Of a stretch of 64,000 nucleotides of DNA, positions 1 to 9,408 are shown in pieces (position 1 is the stretch's first letter; each line of letters opens with the position of its first letter). Under the pieces are notes generated by a model that was not told the DNA's origin, made no database searches, and saw only the letters and a program-made list of their open reading frames with translations. Both the position numbers and the translations under genes were made by a program. The DNA is from a bacterium. Lineage in GTDB: Bacteria > Myxococcota_A > Bradymonadia > Bradymonadales > Bradymonadaceae. The stretch covers positions 62,001 to 126,000 of the forward strand of contig JAUIBR010000011.1 of the NCBI GenBank assembly GCA_030427705.1, read 5' to 3'.

Positions 1-754
1 CAAAGGTGATGACGCCGCAACCTACCTTGAGCAAGCGATGCAATCGGCGCGTCAGCAAGAGTCCGTGAAATCGACAACACACTGTTTCTTCCTGCAGGCG
101 ATTGAGTCGATCCTTTCGCGCGACTGGGCCGAGGCAGCTGACCGACTGGACAGGCTGAAAGCGAGCCCCACGCCAGTTGATCCGAAGCTTTGGAACGAGC
201 TTATCGGGGCGTTCGAGTGGTTGGTCGAAATGCTGCAGGGCGAATCGTCTGTACCCTTGCAACATTGGTCAGGTCGGTTGGCCGCGGCAATATCTGGTTC
301 CATCCAGAGCAACGATCTTTCGGAGCTTGAGACCTTCATCGCGACCTCGTCAGACCCCTCCAATTTCTCGGTCCCTGGGTTCTTCTTTGTGCGGCTCGAC
401 GACATCGCTCGCCGCATCGCGCAACGGCTGAGCTCGGAAAACACCCTGACCGTTCAACGCGACGGCGCATGGTTCAGTCTCAACGACCAACCGCGTGTTG
501 ACATGCGTCGTCGTGGGGCTGCGAAACGTATTCTCGTCTACCTGGCTGAGCGCGGCACAGGCGCCGACCCAGCGGAAGCATCGGATTTGGTGGAAGCGGG
601 ATGGCCGGATGAAATCATCACGTACGACGCAGCTATGGCCCGTGTCTACACGACGCTGAACCGCATGCGTGCCCTTGGGTTGGAAGACGCCATCATCACC
701 GTTGATGAGGGCTATGCGCTGAATCCTGAGTTCAAGGTCGGCCTGGTAGATTAG
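1..754 (+). CDS. TPR-like / C-terminal winged-helix protein, 5' truncated
   Basis: The reading frame is open to the left edge, so the true start lies outside the window; the first visible Met is at 38. The visible part begins with helical, TPR-like sequence. It ends with about 90 residues (roughly 155-238 from Met38) that look like a winged-helix DNA-binding domain of the transcriptional-regulator C-terminal type, with the signature 'EAGWPDE' and a terminal 'DEGYALNP' wing. Such tails are common at the ends of large signalling proteins in myxobacteria. It likely senses through its missing N-terminal part and binds DNA or RNA polymerase, but this is inference. Its stop overlaps by 4 nt the stop of the convergent MFS gene. 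Confidence 0.6.
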   Translation, partial: KGDDAATYLEQAMQSARQQESVKSTTHCFFLQAIESILSRDWAEAADRLDRLKASPTPVDPKLWNELIGAFEWLVEMLQGESSVPLQHWSGRLAAAISGSIQSNDLSELETFIATSSDPSNFSVPGFFFVRLDDIARRIAQRLSSENTLTVQRDGAWFSLNDQPRVDMRRRGAAKRILVYLAERGTGADPAEASDLVEAGWPDEIITYDAAMARVYTTLNRMRALGLEDAIITVDEGYALNPEFKVGLVD

Positions 755-1980
755 TCCCGAGTTTCGCGGTCGATGTCCAAGGCTTCTGGCGGGACGGCGA
801 CACCGATAGGCATCGGTTTGAACTCAGTCATTTCGTCGACAGGTACCGCTTCGCGACGAGTCATGCGGTAGAGGCCGTACACGGCTAGTAGGACGTTTGC
901 CGCGATGAGTACGGCGAAGAACCCGTTTCCTCCCGCCTCGTCCATCGCGAATGAAACCAGCACTGGACCTGCCGCAGCGCCAAGCCCGAACACCAAGACC
1001 AGCGCGCTGCTTGCCCCAACCATCTGCTCGGGTCGCAGGTCGTCGTTTGCATGCGCAACCGCAAGGCCGTAGAGCGGCAGCGTGATACCACCGACTCCGA
1101 ATGCAAGCGGGATGAGGAACTCCGAGGCATCCATGAAGATGGGCACCGCAGCGATGGACGCCGCGAGGAGTGCTTCAATTACCAGCAAAGCACGACGGCT
1201 CATCCGGTCTGACAGGCGTCCTAAGGGCAGCTGGATGATGACCCCGCCCAAGATCAACATCCCCATGAAGTATGAGGTTTCTTGAACCGATAACCCAATC
1301 AACTGGGAGTACACCGCACCCATGCCCAGCAGCGCGCCTGTGGTCAGTCCCGCGATGGCGCATGCGGCCAGACCGAACGGCGTCAACTTCAGCAGCTCTC
1401 GGATCGACACCTTTTCGGAGGCGTCGAACAAGGGCGCCGGCGAAGAGCTCAGTGAAATTGGAACCAATGCGAGCGAGACGAAGATCGACACCAGGATGAA
1501 GAGCGTGATTCCGGCGGGGTCCGACGCGTTCAAAAACAGCTGTCCCATTGCCAGTCCTGCGTATTGCACGACCATATACAAGGACATGATGGCGCCTCGG
1601 ATCGTGTTGTCCGACCGGTCATTCAGCCAGCTCTCGGCCACCACATACATGCCCGCGTAGGCGAACCCCGTCACAAATCGCATCCCCACCCAGACCGCTG
1701 GTTCGACGATGACGCCGTGCAAAAGCACCGCGGCAGATGCCAACGATGCCCACGCGGCGAAGACTCGAATATGCCCAACGGAACGCACAATCTGAGGTGT
1801 GTACGCGGACCCGAAAATGAACCCTACATAGAACGCGGACATGATGAGGCCCACCGCCTGCGAGTCGAAGGACTCAAGCGACGCGCGCACACCCAGCAAA
1901 CTGCCTTGAAGGCCGTTGCCGGTCATGATCAGCGCGATGCCGGCGAACAGAGCCCAGCTTGATTTGAATGCGGTCCACAT
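751..1980 (-). CDS. MFS transporter (YcaD-like)
   Basis: A 409-aa protein with about 12 hydrophobic segments and an MFS layout: two six-helix halves joined by a loop near residues 185-200. Typical loop signatures follow helices 2 and 8, for example 'GRLSDRMSRRAL' near residue 255. It resembles the small-solute MFS proteins of the YcaD type, located in the inner membrane; the substrate cannot be predicted. The start is the ATG at 1980. The 5' flank holds a TTCTTGG repeat tract and, farther out, one copy of a 46-bp element also found upstream of the next leftward gene. Confidence 0.85.
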   Translation of the reverse strand: MWTAFKSSWALFAGIALIMTGNGLQGSLLGVRASLESFDSQAVGLIMSAFYVGFIFGSAYTPQIVRSVGHIRVFAAWASLASAAVLLHGVIVEPAVWVGMRFVTGFAYAGMYVVAESWLNDRSDNTIRGAIMSLYMVVQYAGLAMGQLFLNASDPAGITLFILVSIFVSLALVPISLSSSPAPLFDASEKVSIRELLKLTPFGLAACAIAGLTTGALLGMGAVYSQLIGLSVQETSYFMGMLILGGVIIQLPLGRLSDRMSRRALLVIEALLAASIAAVPIFMDASEFLIPLAFGVGGITLPLYGLAVAHANDDLRPEQMVGASSALVLVFGLGAAAGPVLVSFAMDEAGGNGFFAVLIAANVLLAVYGLYRMTRREAVPVDEMTEFKPMPIGVAVPPEALDIDRETRD

Positions 1981-2035
1981 TCTTCGTGGTTCTTGGTTCT
2001 TGGTTTTTGGTTCTTGGTTCTTAGTCTTTGGGACT
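1981..2035. repeat. TTCTTGG short tandem repeat tract
   Basis: About five imperfect copies of TTCTTGG(T/A) lie directly before the MFS start codon. The same unit in the other orientation (CCAAGAA) recurs at 23898-24002 and 45627-45660. The tract sits where a ribosome-binding site would be expected, so MFS translation may depend on a divergent or absent Shine-Dalgarno sequence. Confidence 0.7.
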
Positions 2036-2044
2036 TTTTAGTCG

Positions 2045-2090
2045 GACCAAAAAACGCGGCCATATTGGGTGGTCGTGGAGTTTTCGTCCA
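2045..2090. repeat. 46-bp direct repeat, copy 1
   Basis: This 46-bp stretch, starting GACCAAAAAACGCGGCC and ending TTTTCGTCCA, is identical to 4336-4381. It lies 65-110 bp upstream of the leftward MFS gene and just after the end of the next leftward gene. It contains GACCA...TGGTC arms. It could be a shared promoter or regulator site, or an intergenic repeat acting as a terminator. Confidence 0.75.
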
Positions 2091-2162
2091 TCGTATACGT
2101 GCGTGTCCCTCGCAATTTTGTTGGACTAGCCGCTAGACAACTCTGCACAGATCGCTGGCCCG

Positions 2163-4262
2163 CTAGTCTTCTACCGGCTCGAGCCACAAAAACGGAGGTG
2201 CGTAACCAATTAGTCTATTGTCGTCGGTGAATCCTAGGAATGGATGCCCGGCGTTCCACGACTTGACCCGCCCGCCGTTTACGGTCTCAACGAAGTCGGC
2301 GCGGGTTGAAGGCGATCGGCTAGTGTTGATCCGCATATTGCGTCCGTCGTTTGTGAGGTCCAGAGGTGGAGCGAGTGAGTTTTCCACCGCGGTGCTGTCC
2401 CCTGTCTCCAAATTTCTTAGCACCGTTTTGAAATCGTCAGGTCCTTTTGCTTCTTCGCGGCAGAGGACCCAGACGCCGTTTGGGCTGAAGGCACAGCCCG
2501 AGGTTGCTGCAACCTTGGTCTTTGGCCCGCCGTTTGACCGATACACAAATCCATCTGGCGGCAGGACGTCCCCGACACGTTTTATTCGTGAGCCTTCGAA
2601 GACGCTGGAGCCATCTTGACTCAGAAAGCCAGAACCGGCGGATTTTGTCACCTTGCCGGTGGCGATATCGACCCACTTGATGCCGTCCTCGGTCGAAACA
2701 ACCAGCTCGTTTTCTCGAGGCATCGTCGCGACAAAAATGGGAGCATCCAGGTTGATGATCTTCGGGTCCTTGTTTTCATGCCATATTAGGACACGTTTTG
2801 CTGGGAGCACGTCCTTCTTTTGGAACCGACGCTCAGTCAAAATGAGCTCGCCGTTTGGCCCAACACGACCCATGCCAATCGCAAAGGTATAGGGCACGTC
2901 CGCAATGATTGAAGCGCCGGTTGACATGTCCCAGCGCTTGACCAACCCCTCATTGGAGGCGACCCAAACCTGATGAGTGTTGGGCACGTGGACCGCCCAA
3001 AGTGGATGTCCGTGGTAGTCAGACAGCGGCGAAAATGAGGTTTCGCTTTCAATCCTGGCACGAATCACAGAGTCCGCGATTGTTCCTTCGAGTTTACCGT
3101 CGATAAAGCGTGCAGTCGTCATGCTGTGCGCCCGCGCCTTGCCATTTTCTGAGATGTCGGTCGTTGGGTACTCAAAGTGGCGAAGTTCCGGCCCGACTTC
3201 GGGATACAAGGTTTGCAACTGGTTGCCGTATTTGGCGTAGACCAGGGGCTGGTTTCCAGGAGGAACCAACGGTTCTCGCAGCGGCGATGGCGGTTGAATA
3301 GGGCCAAACTTACGCTCTTCCAGGCGCATGACTCGATAACCATCCTTTCCATACGCGACCAACACTGCGGCATTTGCAACGGCCTTGGCCTCGGGGTCTT
3401 TGAGACCAAATGGCACGCTCTTGGTCTTGGCCGAACCCTCAAAAAAGTCGACCCGACCGTCGGCCACGTAGGCATACTGCGTCCACTCTTCTCCGGTGCG
3501 AACGGCAAACGCGTCCGGCTTTGCCTCAAGTTCGACAATGGTCCCATTCAGGCTCAGGATTCTCGGTGGCACGTAAGCAGTTTGCCCGCTAGGTGATGCC
3601 TCGAACCCGTGAACGGTCAACGGCTTACGGACTTCGCGTAGGTCTTCTTCGGTCGGGAACTGGCCCAACTTTAGGCCGACCTGATCATCATAGACCTCGA
3701 TGAATCCCTCACAGGCTCGTTGAATGGTGTTTGAGACAAAAAACGGAATGCCACATTGGCGCTCAGGTTCCTCAATACCACTGTCCCAAAGTTTCCACAG
3801 AGCACGGCCGCTGCCATCGAAAACCAACGCTTGTCTATCTTCGTCTCGCGCCAGATAGACACGACCGTTGGAGCTTACTCCGCCTGTGAAAGTCTGTTGG
3901 AAGGCCCAGATTGCGTGTTTGGGCGCAGGGGGGAGCAGTGCTGGGGAGCGTTCGTCGCTGCGATTAACGACTTCCGAGAGGTTGTCGATGGCGAGCACGC
4001 AGAATCGCTCGCCCAAACAGGCGTTGCAATCTTTAGCGCAAGCGTCGATGCCGTTACCCTCGCTGCAGGCGAGGACCTCTTTTGCACACGCCACGCAAGC
4101 CTCGGAACCGATATCGCCGTCGCACGTGGCTGGCGGAAGGAGCGCCGGCGCAGCCTCAACGGCGGTCTGCTTGATGGCTTCCGCTGGTCGTGTGGGTTGG
4201 GGTCTTTCGCAGGCCGCGACCATTGTCGCGAAGAACAGAACGTAGAGCGTCGAACGATTCAC
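2163..4262 (-). CDS. Large lipoprotein, beta-propeller-like
   Basis: A 699-aa predicted lipoprotein: the N-terminus has a signal peptide ending in the lipobox 'VAAC' near residue 18, so it is probably anchored in an envelope membrane. A Cys-rich stretch follows at about residues 47-92. The rest has short repeated beta-strand units with WD40/YVTN-like patterns ('VYLARDEDRQALVFDGSG', 'VWVASNEGLVKRWD'), suggesting a beta-propeller. The start is GTG at 4262. It shares the beta-propeller style of its upstream neighbour, so the two may be related in function. No enzyme motif is visible and function is unknown. Confidence 0.75.
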   Translation of the reverse strand: MNRSTLYVLFFATMVAACERPQPTRPAEAIKQTAVEAAPALLPPATCDGDIGSEACVACAKEVLACSEGNGIDACAKDCNACLGERFCVLAIDNLSEVVNRSDERSPALLPPAPKHAIWAFQQTFTGGVSSNGRVYLARDEDRQALVFDGSGRALWKLWDSGIEEPERQCGIPFFVSNTIQRACEGFIEVYDDQVGLKLGQFPTEEDLREVRKPLTVHGFEASPSGQTAYVPPRILSLNGTIVELEAKPDAFAVRTGEEWTQYAYVADGRVDFFEGSAKTKSVPFGLKDPEAKAVANAAVLVAYGKDGYRVMRLEERKFGPIQPPSPLREPLVPPGNQPLVYAKYGNQLQTLYPEVGPELRHFEYPTTDISENGKARAHSMTTARFIDGKLEGTIADSVIRARIESETSFSPLSDYHGHPLWAVHVPNTHQVWVASNEGLVKRWDMSTGASIIADVPYTFAIGMGRVGPNGELILTERRFQKKDVLPAKRVLIWHENKDPKIINLDAPIFVATMPRENELVVSTEDGIKWVDIATGKVTKSAGSGFLSQDGSSVFEGSRIKRVGDVLPPDGFVYRSNGGPKTKVAATSGCAFSPNGVWVLCREEAKGPDDFKTVLRNLETGDSTAVENSLAPPLDLTNDGRNMRINTSRSPSTRADFVETVNGGRVKSWNAGHPFLGFTDDNRLIGYAPPFLWLEPVED

Positions 4263-4335
4263 GGTTAAGTCTCACCAGCGGAGCTAAAAACGGAGAATAC
4301 TCGTCGAGTTGTTGGATTGTCGAGCTAGCTAGTCT

Positions 4336-4381
4336 GACCAAAAAACGCGGCCATATTGGGTGGTCGTGGAGTTTTCGTCCA
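4336..4381. repeat. 46-bp direct repeat, copy 2
   Basis: Identical to 2045-2090. It lies 74-119 bp upstream of the leftward lipoprotein gene and ends 2 bp from the stop of the gene at 4384. In this copy GTGGA-N7-TCCAC can form a short hairpin at the right end. The matching position upstream of two successive leftward genes favours a regulatory role over chance duplication. Confidence 0.75.
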
Positions 4382-4383
4382 CC

Positions 4384-6942
4384 CTAGACCCTATACTCCA
4401 CATAATTCCCACCAAACAAATGCTTGATGGCCGATTGTGCCGCTCGCAAGCCTGGGGAATTCATGTCACCAAATGACATCTTATTCAAAACGTTCAGCGC
4501 GATGTGGAGGTCGCCGGTCGCTTCCACGCACGCGGTCATGGTGGCTTCAAATAAGCCGTGTCGCAGGGTGGCTTTGGTGTCGGTGAACAGCTGGTAGAGG
4601 TCGTCCCAGCGCTGTTCGCAGGCCAGCGAACTCGCCAGGGCAGGGCCTTCGAAGTTGAGGCGCAGAATGCCGATGAGGTCGGCGCGTCCAGCCTTCGCCA
4701 ACTGGTGGCAGACCTTGACTTTGGCATCGTCGTCAAGCGAATCCAGCTTGTGTGTCCCACTTCCTTGGACCAATAGTTTCGAGACGTAGAGCGACTTCAT
4801 CTCCCAGTGATTCATCAGTTTGTCGCTGACGTCTTTGTCAGTCAGCAGGCCACGCTCAAAGGCGATGAGCTGCACGGCTTCTGAGTCCGGTCGTGCTTCA
4901 AGTTCAACAACCAGTCGCGCTTGAGCAGTGGCTTCATCCACGTCGAACCACTTTGACCAGGCGTCGTACTCTTCGAGCGCGCCGCCGCGCTTTTCGGACA
5001 ATTCGTAATCGAAGATGCGCTCAAACTCGCCGGCAGCCGTCAGTTCTTTCTGCAGGGCCTTGGTCGCGTCCCAGTCGTCGCCAAAGCCCCAATGCTCGAC
5101 CATGGCTTCGACGACATCGAATGCACCCAACCGAACGGCCGTTGCCATCAGTCGGAAGTTGTACCACCACAGACGCCCCTTACCCCAATCGCGCACGATA
5201 TCGACGACCTCGTCGTTGCGACCCATGAACAGGAGGGCTCGGCCCAAGATTGCACGCTTTTGAAATGCATTCGCTTCGTCCTCCAACTTAACCTTCGCCA
5301 GTTCCAAGAACTCGTCGGCCTTGTCCGTGTTACCTGCCAAGTACTGCGCGGCTGCCAGCGGCGCGTAGACCTGCGTGTAGCTCCACTCGGCGATATCGGA
5401 AGTCACGAGCTCCATCGCTTGTGCGAGGGCCTTGTCTGCCGCATCAGCGTCCCGGCCGCGGACCAATGCGGACTCATAGGCGCGAGCCATAAGTTTGCTA
5501 TGCGACTCGCGCATGACGGGCACCAGGTCGTGCGCATCGCCACGAGTTTTAAGCGCCAAATGGTAGTCGATGTAGTTGTCGTCCAGATGGCTATTCCAAC
5601 CGGTGTGGAACGTCGACGTCTTTTCGACAAACAGGTTAACGAAGTCCACAACACCGCAGTCTTTGGGCTCCGGAGCAAGCATCGGCGCGTTGAGCTCCGC
5701 ATCCACCGCGCTTCCCATGCGATGGTACGAGATGCGCGAGTTGTACCCGTTGTTATCGCACGAAGACGTCGCTGCCAGCGTGCCGTCTTTGCTCCACGCG
5801 ACGGCTGTCGGAATTCGCCCGCGCTCCTGCTGCATGCGAATCACCTGACCGTCCTCAGCCCGTACAACAAGGTCCGATTGGAAGGTGGCAGCCAGGATAT
5901 ACTTGGCGTCAGGCGAAAGCGCCAAAGAGGTCACACGACCAATCGCAATGGGCCGAGTGTCGCCGGTCCGAAGGTCAATAAGCTGCGCCTCTTCGTCCAT
6001 CTCCATGAACAAGATGCAATGGTCGCCGGGCCCGTCAAATCCAGCATACGCAACCACGTCCGGCTCCCGCGGCGCCTCGTAAAGGACCTCGCCCTGGTTG
6101 TTCAAAATCTGGCAGGTCTCGGCATCCATGCCGGTCAGATATCGCGTGCCGTCTGAGTTTGCAGAGAAACCAAAGAACTCGATGGACTCTTGGTTCCCGT
6201 CCAAATCGGTTGCGAAGTACGCGTCCCCTTTCTGCCAGCTGATTCGCCCGTCTGCCATCCAACCCGGTTCAAACACCCAATCACCGGCTTCCGGCATGTC
6301 CAAGACGATGCTGTGGTCTTTGGTGTCAAAGACCCGCATGCCGCCTTCGTTGTTCGATGCCAGCAGGTATTTGTTGTCCGGCGAGAAACGCATGGTGCGA
6401 ACGACGGTATGCTCGCCGTCGAGGTCGCCAAACGGGATGAACGTGCGGACATCGCCGAACTCAGGAATGTCCATGTACTCGTCGGCCGTCAGATTGTCCG
6501 ACTCCGTCTCGTAGGAGGTCGTGCCCCAGGACTGCCCAACCTCAAACGGCTCAAGGTATTCTTCCTTGGTCACAAACAGGTCGTAATCCGCCTGCACGAG
6601 CTTGTCCTCGTCCACCCAACCGCCATCGCGTTCGTAATAGAAGTCCGAGTAACCCTCGTACGACTCCAACGGGAAGTTTGTGTTCGACAGCTCAACAAAC
6701 CGGTCGACATATCTGAACGCATTGCGGTTCACATAGCCTTCGTCGAACCGGTCCTCGTCCGCGATATCATCACCCAATGCCTCCTTGTCGCAGAGCACTC
6801 GCACAAAGAAGCTGCGGTCGCTCGGGATGGGCTGGTGATACTCGTAATGCGTATCGTAGTAGACGACAAAGACGCGCATCCGCATCCGCTTTTCAGCGGG
6901 CTGTACGTCGAGGATTCGAATTCCGTAAAGGTCGGTGGACAT
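4384..6942 (-). CDS. WD40-like propeller plus TPR-like repeat protein
   Basis: An 852-aa protein without signal peptide. After an acidic N-terminal domain (1-165), residues of about 170-430 contain WD40-like units such as 'MRFSPDNKYLLASNNEGGMR' and 'LALSPDAKYILAATF'. The C-terminal half (about 490-850) is alpha-helical with TPR-like repeats ('AAAQYLAGNTDKADEFLELA'). This suggests a cytoplasmic scaffold or sensor rather than an enzyme. The start is ATG at 6942 with a strong AAGGAGTT Shine-Dalgarno sequence 5 nt upstream. It is divergent from the sulfide:quinone oxidoreductase operon; function unknown. Confidence 0.75.
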   Translation of the reverse strand: MSTDLYGIRILDVQPAEKRMRMRVFVVYYDTHYEYHQPIPSDRSFFVRVLCDKEALGDDIADEDRFDEGYVNRNAFRYVDRFVELSNTNFPLESYEGYSDFYYERDGGWVDEDKLVQADYDLFVTKEEYLEPFEVGQSWGTTSYETESDNLTADEYMDIPEFGDVRTFIPFGDLDGEHTVVRTMRFSPDNKYLLASNNEGGMRVFDTKDHSIVLDMPEAGDWVFEPGWMADGRISWQKGDAYFATDLDGNQESIEFFGFSANSDGTRYLTGMDAETCQILNNQGEVLYEAPREPDVVAYAGFDGPGDHCILFMEMDEEAQLIDLRTGDTRPIAIGRVTSLALSPDAKYILAATFQSDLVVRAEDGQVIRMQQERGRIPTAVAWSKDGTLAATSSCDNNGYNSRISYHRMGSAVDAELNAPMLAPEPKDCGVVDFVNLFVEKTSTFHTGWNSHLDDNYIDYHLALKTRGDAHDLVPVMRESHSKLMARAYESALVRGRDADAADKALAQAMELVTSDIAEWSYTQVYAPLAAAQYLAGNTDKADEFLELAKVKLEDEANAFQKRAILGRALLFMGRNDEVVDIVRDWGKGRLWWYNFRLMATAVRLGAFDVVEAMVEHWGFGDDWDATKALQKELTAAGEFERIFDYELSEKRGGALEEYDAWSKWFDVDEATAQARLVVELEARPDSEAVQLIAFERGLLTDKDVSDKLMNHWEMKSLYVSKLLVQGSGTHKLDSLDDDAKVKVCHQLAKAGRADLIGILRLNFEGPALASSLACEQRWDDLYQLFTDTKATLRHGLFEATMTACVEATGDLHIALNVLNKMSFGDMNSPGLRAAQSAIKHLFGGNYVEYRV

Positions 6943-7130
6943 GGGTAACTCCTTGGTTCGGCTACACTATGGTCACCTGATTTTCGTGTGTCATCTGAGA
7001 GGTTCTGAAAGAGTTGCTGTGGGCTCGGCCGCCCGAGTAACCGTGATTGCGCAAAAAACGCACTTTTCACACAACGAAAAGTAACTACGTTGGGGTCCGC
7101 GCTAGAAAGCTCCACTTGGAGGAGGAATTG
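6943..7130. promoter_or_regulatory. Divergent intergenic region before the sulfur operon
   Basis: This 188-bp gap separates the leftward propeller gene from the rightward sulfide:quinone oxidoreductase gene and must hold promoters for both. The sequence GGAGGAGGAA at 7118-7127 is a very strong ribosome-binding site for the ATG at 7131, and fixes that start in preference to an upstream in-frame codon at 7047. I could not assign -35/-10 boxes with confidence. Confidence 0.5.
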
Positions 7131-8375
7131 ATGAAACGCATTGCGATCTTAGGTGCCGGAACTGCCGGGACGATGATGGCCAATCGGCTGCACCGGGCGC
7201 TTGGCCCACGCGGTTGGAAGGTCACGGTGTTCGACCAAGACAACGACCATATCTACCAGCCCGGCCTGCTCTTTGTGCCCTTCGGCGACTACTCGCCGGA
7301 AGAAATCGTTCGGCCGCGTGACTACTTCGTGGATGACGGTGTGAAGCTGTCGCTGGACGGTATCGAGAGCATCGACCCCGACGCGAAGAAGATCGTTCTG
7401 AAGAACGGTGACACGCATGGCTACGAGATCTTGGTGGTCGCGACCGGCTCTCACCTTGCTCCGCAAACGGTGGAAGGGCTGACGGGCGCGGGTTGGTACC
7501 AGAATGCTTTCGACTTCTACAGCTTGGAAGGCTCGTCGAAACTGGCGCACAAACTGAAGAGTTTTGAGGGCGGCAAAGTGATCGTTCACATTGCCGAGAT
7601 GCCCATAAAATGCCCGGTTGCGCCGCTCGAGTTTGCGTATCTGGCCGAAGCGTTTTTCACGAAACACGGCATGCGCGACAAGGTTGAGCTGCAATATGTC
7701 ACGCCATTAGATGGCGCCTTCACGAAGCCTAAAGCGGCCGCGGCGTTTGGCGGCATGATGGCTGAGCGCGGCATCGAGGTCGTGCCCGATTTCCTGGTCG
7801 AGAAGGTCGAAGGCGACAAGGGCGAAAACGGTCGTGGCGTCATCACATCCTACGATGGTCGCGCCCTAGAGTACGACTTGTTGGTGACGGTCCCACCGCA
7901 CCGTGGTGCCGCAGTGATCGCGCAGTCTGTGCTGGGTGATGACAACGGTTGGTTGCCGGTCGACAAACACACGCTGCAAAACCCGGATTACCCCGAGGTG
8001 TTTGGCATTGGTGACGCGACGGACGCACCTGCGTCGAAAGCGGGCTCGGTCGCGCACTTTCAGTCTGAAGTTCTGACCGAGAACATCATCCGTTTCACCG
8101 AAGGATTGGCGCCGCTGCCAGAGTTCGATGGGCACTCGAACTGCTTTATCGAGACCGGGCATGGCAAGGCGATGATCATCGACTTTAACTACGAGACCGA
8201 ACCGCTGCCCGGCCGCTTCCCGCTGCCTGGAGTCGGCCCATTTACATTGTTGGAAGAGAGCCGCATCAATCACTGGGGCAAGCTCGGCTTCCGCTGGGTT
8301 TACTGGAATATGCTGCTGCCTGGGGACGAGCTTCCCATGGACCACCGCATGATCACCGCCGGCAAATGGGCTTGA
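7131..8375 (+). CDS. Sulfide:quinone oxidoreductase-like flavoprotein
   Basis: A 414-aa FAD-dependent oxidoreductase. The N-terminus has the dinucleotide-binding motif 'ILGAGTAGTMMANRL'; a second nucleotide-binding-type segment and the 'VVATGSH' motif follow near residue 100. The SQR-typical 'PIKCPVAPLEFAYLA' segment near residue 158 supplies one redox cysteine, and a second Cys lies in 'SNCFIETG' near residue 339. Family enzymes oxidise sulfide to persulfide or polysulfide and pass electrons to membrane quinone. It heads an operon with a DUF1641-DsrC fusion and a DsrE protein (gaps of 10 and 36 nt), which supports a sulfur role over a generic NADH dehydrogenase. The classic three-Cys set is not complete by eye, so the exact SQR type is uncertain. 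Confidence 0.82.
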   Translation: MKRIAILGAGTAGTMMANRLHRALGPRGWKVTVFDQDNDHIYQPGLLFVPFGDYSPEEIVRPRDYFVDDGVKLSLDGIESIDPDAKKIVLKNGDTHGYEILVVATGSHLAPQTVEGLTGAGWYQNAFDFYSLEGSSKLAHKLKSFEGGKVIVHIAEMPIKCPVAPLEFAYLAEAFFTKHGMRDKVELQYVTPLDGAFTKPKAAAAFGGMMAERGIEVVPDFLVEKVEGDKGENGRGVITSYDGRALEYDLLVTVPPHRGAAVIAQSVLGDDNGWLPVDKHTLQNPDYPEVFGIGDATDAPASKAGSVAHFQSEVLTENIIRFTEGLAPLPEFDGHSNCFIETGHGKAMIIDFNYETEPLPGRFPLPGVGPFTLLEESRINHWGKLGFRWVYWNMLLPGDELPMDHRMITAGKWA

Positions 8376-8385
8376 GGAGGACACT

Positions 8386-9372
8386 ATGACGAACCCTACT
8401 GAAATGGCAGAAATTGCTGCCACACTCGCCGTCCTCACCGCCGAGGTTCAAGCCTTGCGCTCAGAGGTCAAAGAACTGCGCCGCGCCAAGGCCAAGACCA
8501 GTGAGCTGATGGACGAAATCGGCCCGATTGGATTGGAGGTCATGGCGGCCGCGACTGAGACTTTCGCGGACCTTGAGGAACGCGGCTACTTCCGGTTTGG
8601 CAAAGAATTGTTGGGCGTGGTCGACCACGTTGTGCAGGGCTACACCGCCGAAGACGTCAAAGAGCTGGGCGAAAACGTCGTCACGATCTTGGACACGGTG
8701 AAGGCCGTCACCCAACCGCAGGCGATGGCGTTCGCACAGCAGGCTGGGGCCGCGATCGAACGTGGCGAGGGCGGAGAGCCCGTCAGTGTTTGGGAGATGA
8801 TGAAAGCCAGCAAGGACCAAGACGTGCAGCACGGCATGGCGGTGGTCTTGTCGGTCATCAAGCAGATTGGGCGTACCGCTCGAACCGAAACGCCTGCCAT
8901 GCGCGGAGCGCCGACACATCCAAAGTACGCGAAGTTGGCGGGCCGTTTGGCAAGCAGTCGACCTCGTAAAGAGCGGCTGGCATTGCCTCCAGGGCAGAAG
9001 GTCAGCGTCAACATGCCAAAGCCTTCGCCAAGCGCCGTGAATATCGAGGCGATGAAAAGGCCAGAGCTGCCGGCACCCTTCAATCAACTGCCACATGACG
9101 AAAACGGCCACCTGCTGAACGCCGACGATTGGACGCCTGAATACGCAGATGCGGTCGCGGCTCAGGAAGGAATCGCGCTGACCGATGCGCATATGGCCGT
9201 CTTGTTGTGGGTTCGCGGCGCGTTCGCGGACACGACAAAATGTCCGAATGTACGTGCTATCTCGACGGGATCCGGACTCGGTACGAAGGGCGTGTACGAG
9301 CTGTTCCCGAAGAAGCCTGGCACGACGATCGCCCGCATCGCCGGTGTGCCTAAGCCCGTTGGTTGTATCTAG
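8386..9372 (+). CDS. DUF1641 protein fused to DsrC/TusE-like sulfur carrier
   Basis: A 328-aa protein. Residues 1-40 form a probable coiled coil. Residues of about 45-130 match the DUF1641 type ('GKELLGVVDHVVQGYTAED'), a domain often encoded beside SQR. Residues of about 225-328 look like a complete DsrC/TusE domain with the classic ending 'RIAGVPKPVGCI', keeping the penultimate Cys that carries persulfide sulfur. The second DsrC cysteine, expected before 'RIAG', is Ala here, as in TusE-type carriers. A fused carrier could take sulfur directly from the SQR product. The start ATG at 8386 has a GAGGAGG site. The fusion is the unusual point; the assignment of each half is good. Confidence 0.8.
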   Translation: MTNPTEMAEIAATLAVLTAEVQALRSEVKELRRAKAKTSELMDEIGPIGLEVMAAATETFADLEERGYFRFGKELLGVVDHVVQGYTAEDVKELGENVVTILDTVKAVTQPQAMAFAQQAGAAIERGEGGEPVSVWEMMKASKDQDVQHGMAVVLSVIKQIGRTARTETPAMRGAPTHPKYAKLAGRLASSRPRKERLALPPGQKVSVNMPKPSPSAVNIEAMKRPELPAPFNQLPHDENGHLLNADDWTPEYADAVAAQEGIALTDAHMAVLLWVRGAFADTTKCPNVRAISTGSGLGTKGVYELFPKKPGTTIARIAGVPKPVGCI

Positions 9373-9408
9373 AGGTTTGTCCCTGACAGGGACGCAAAGG
9401 AGTCAGTT

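Noticed and set aside
5092-6156. 354-aa antisense frame inside the WD40-like gene
   Set aside because: The opposite strand has a coherent 852-aa protein with a strong ribosome-binding site; the antisense product has no recognisable features.
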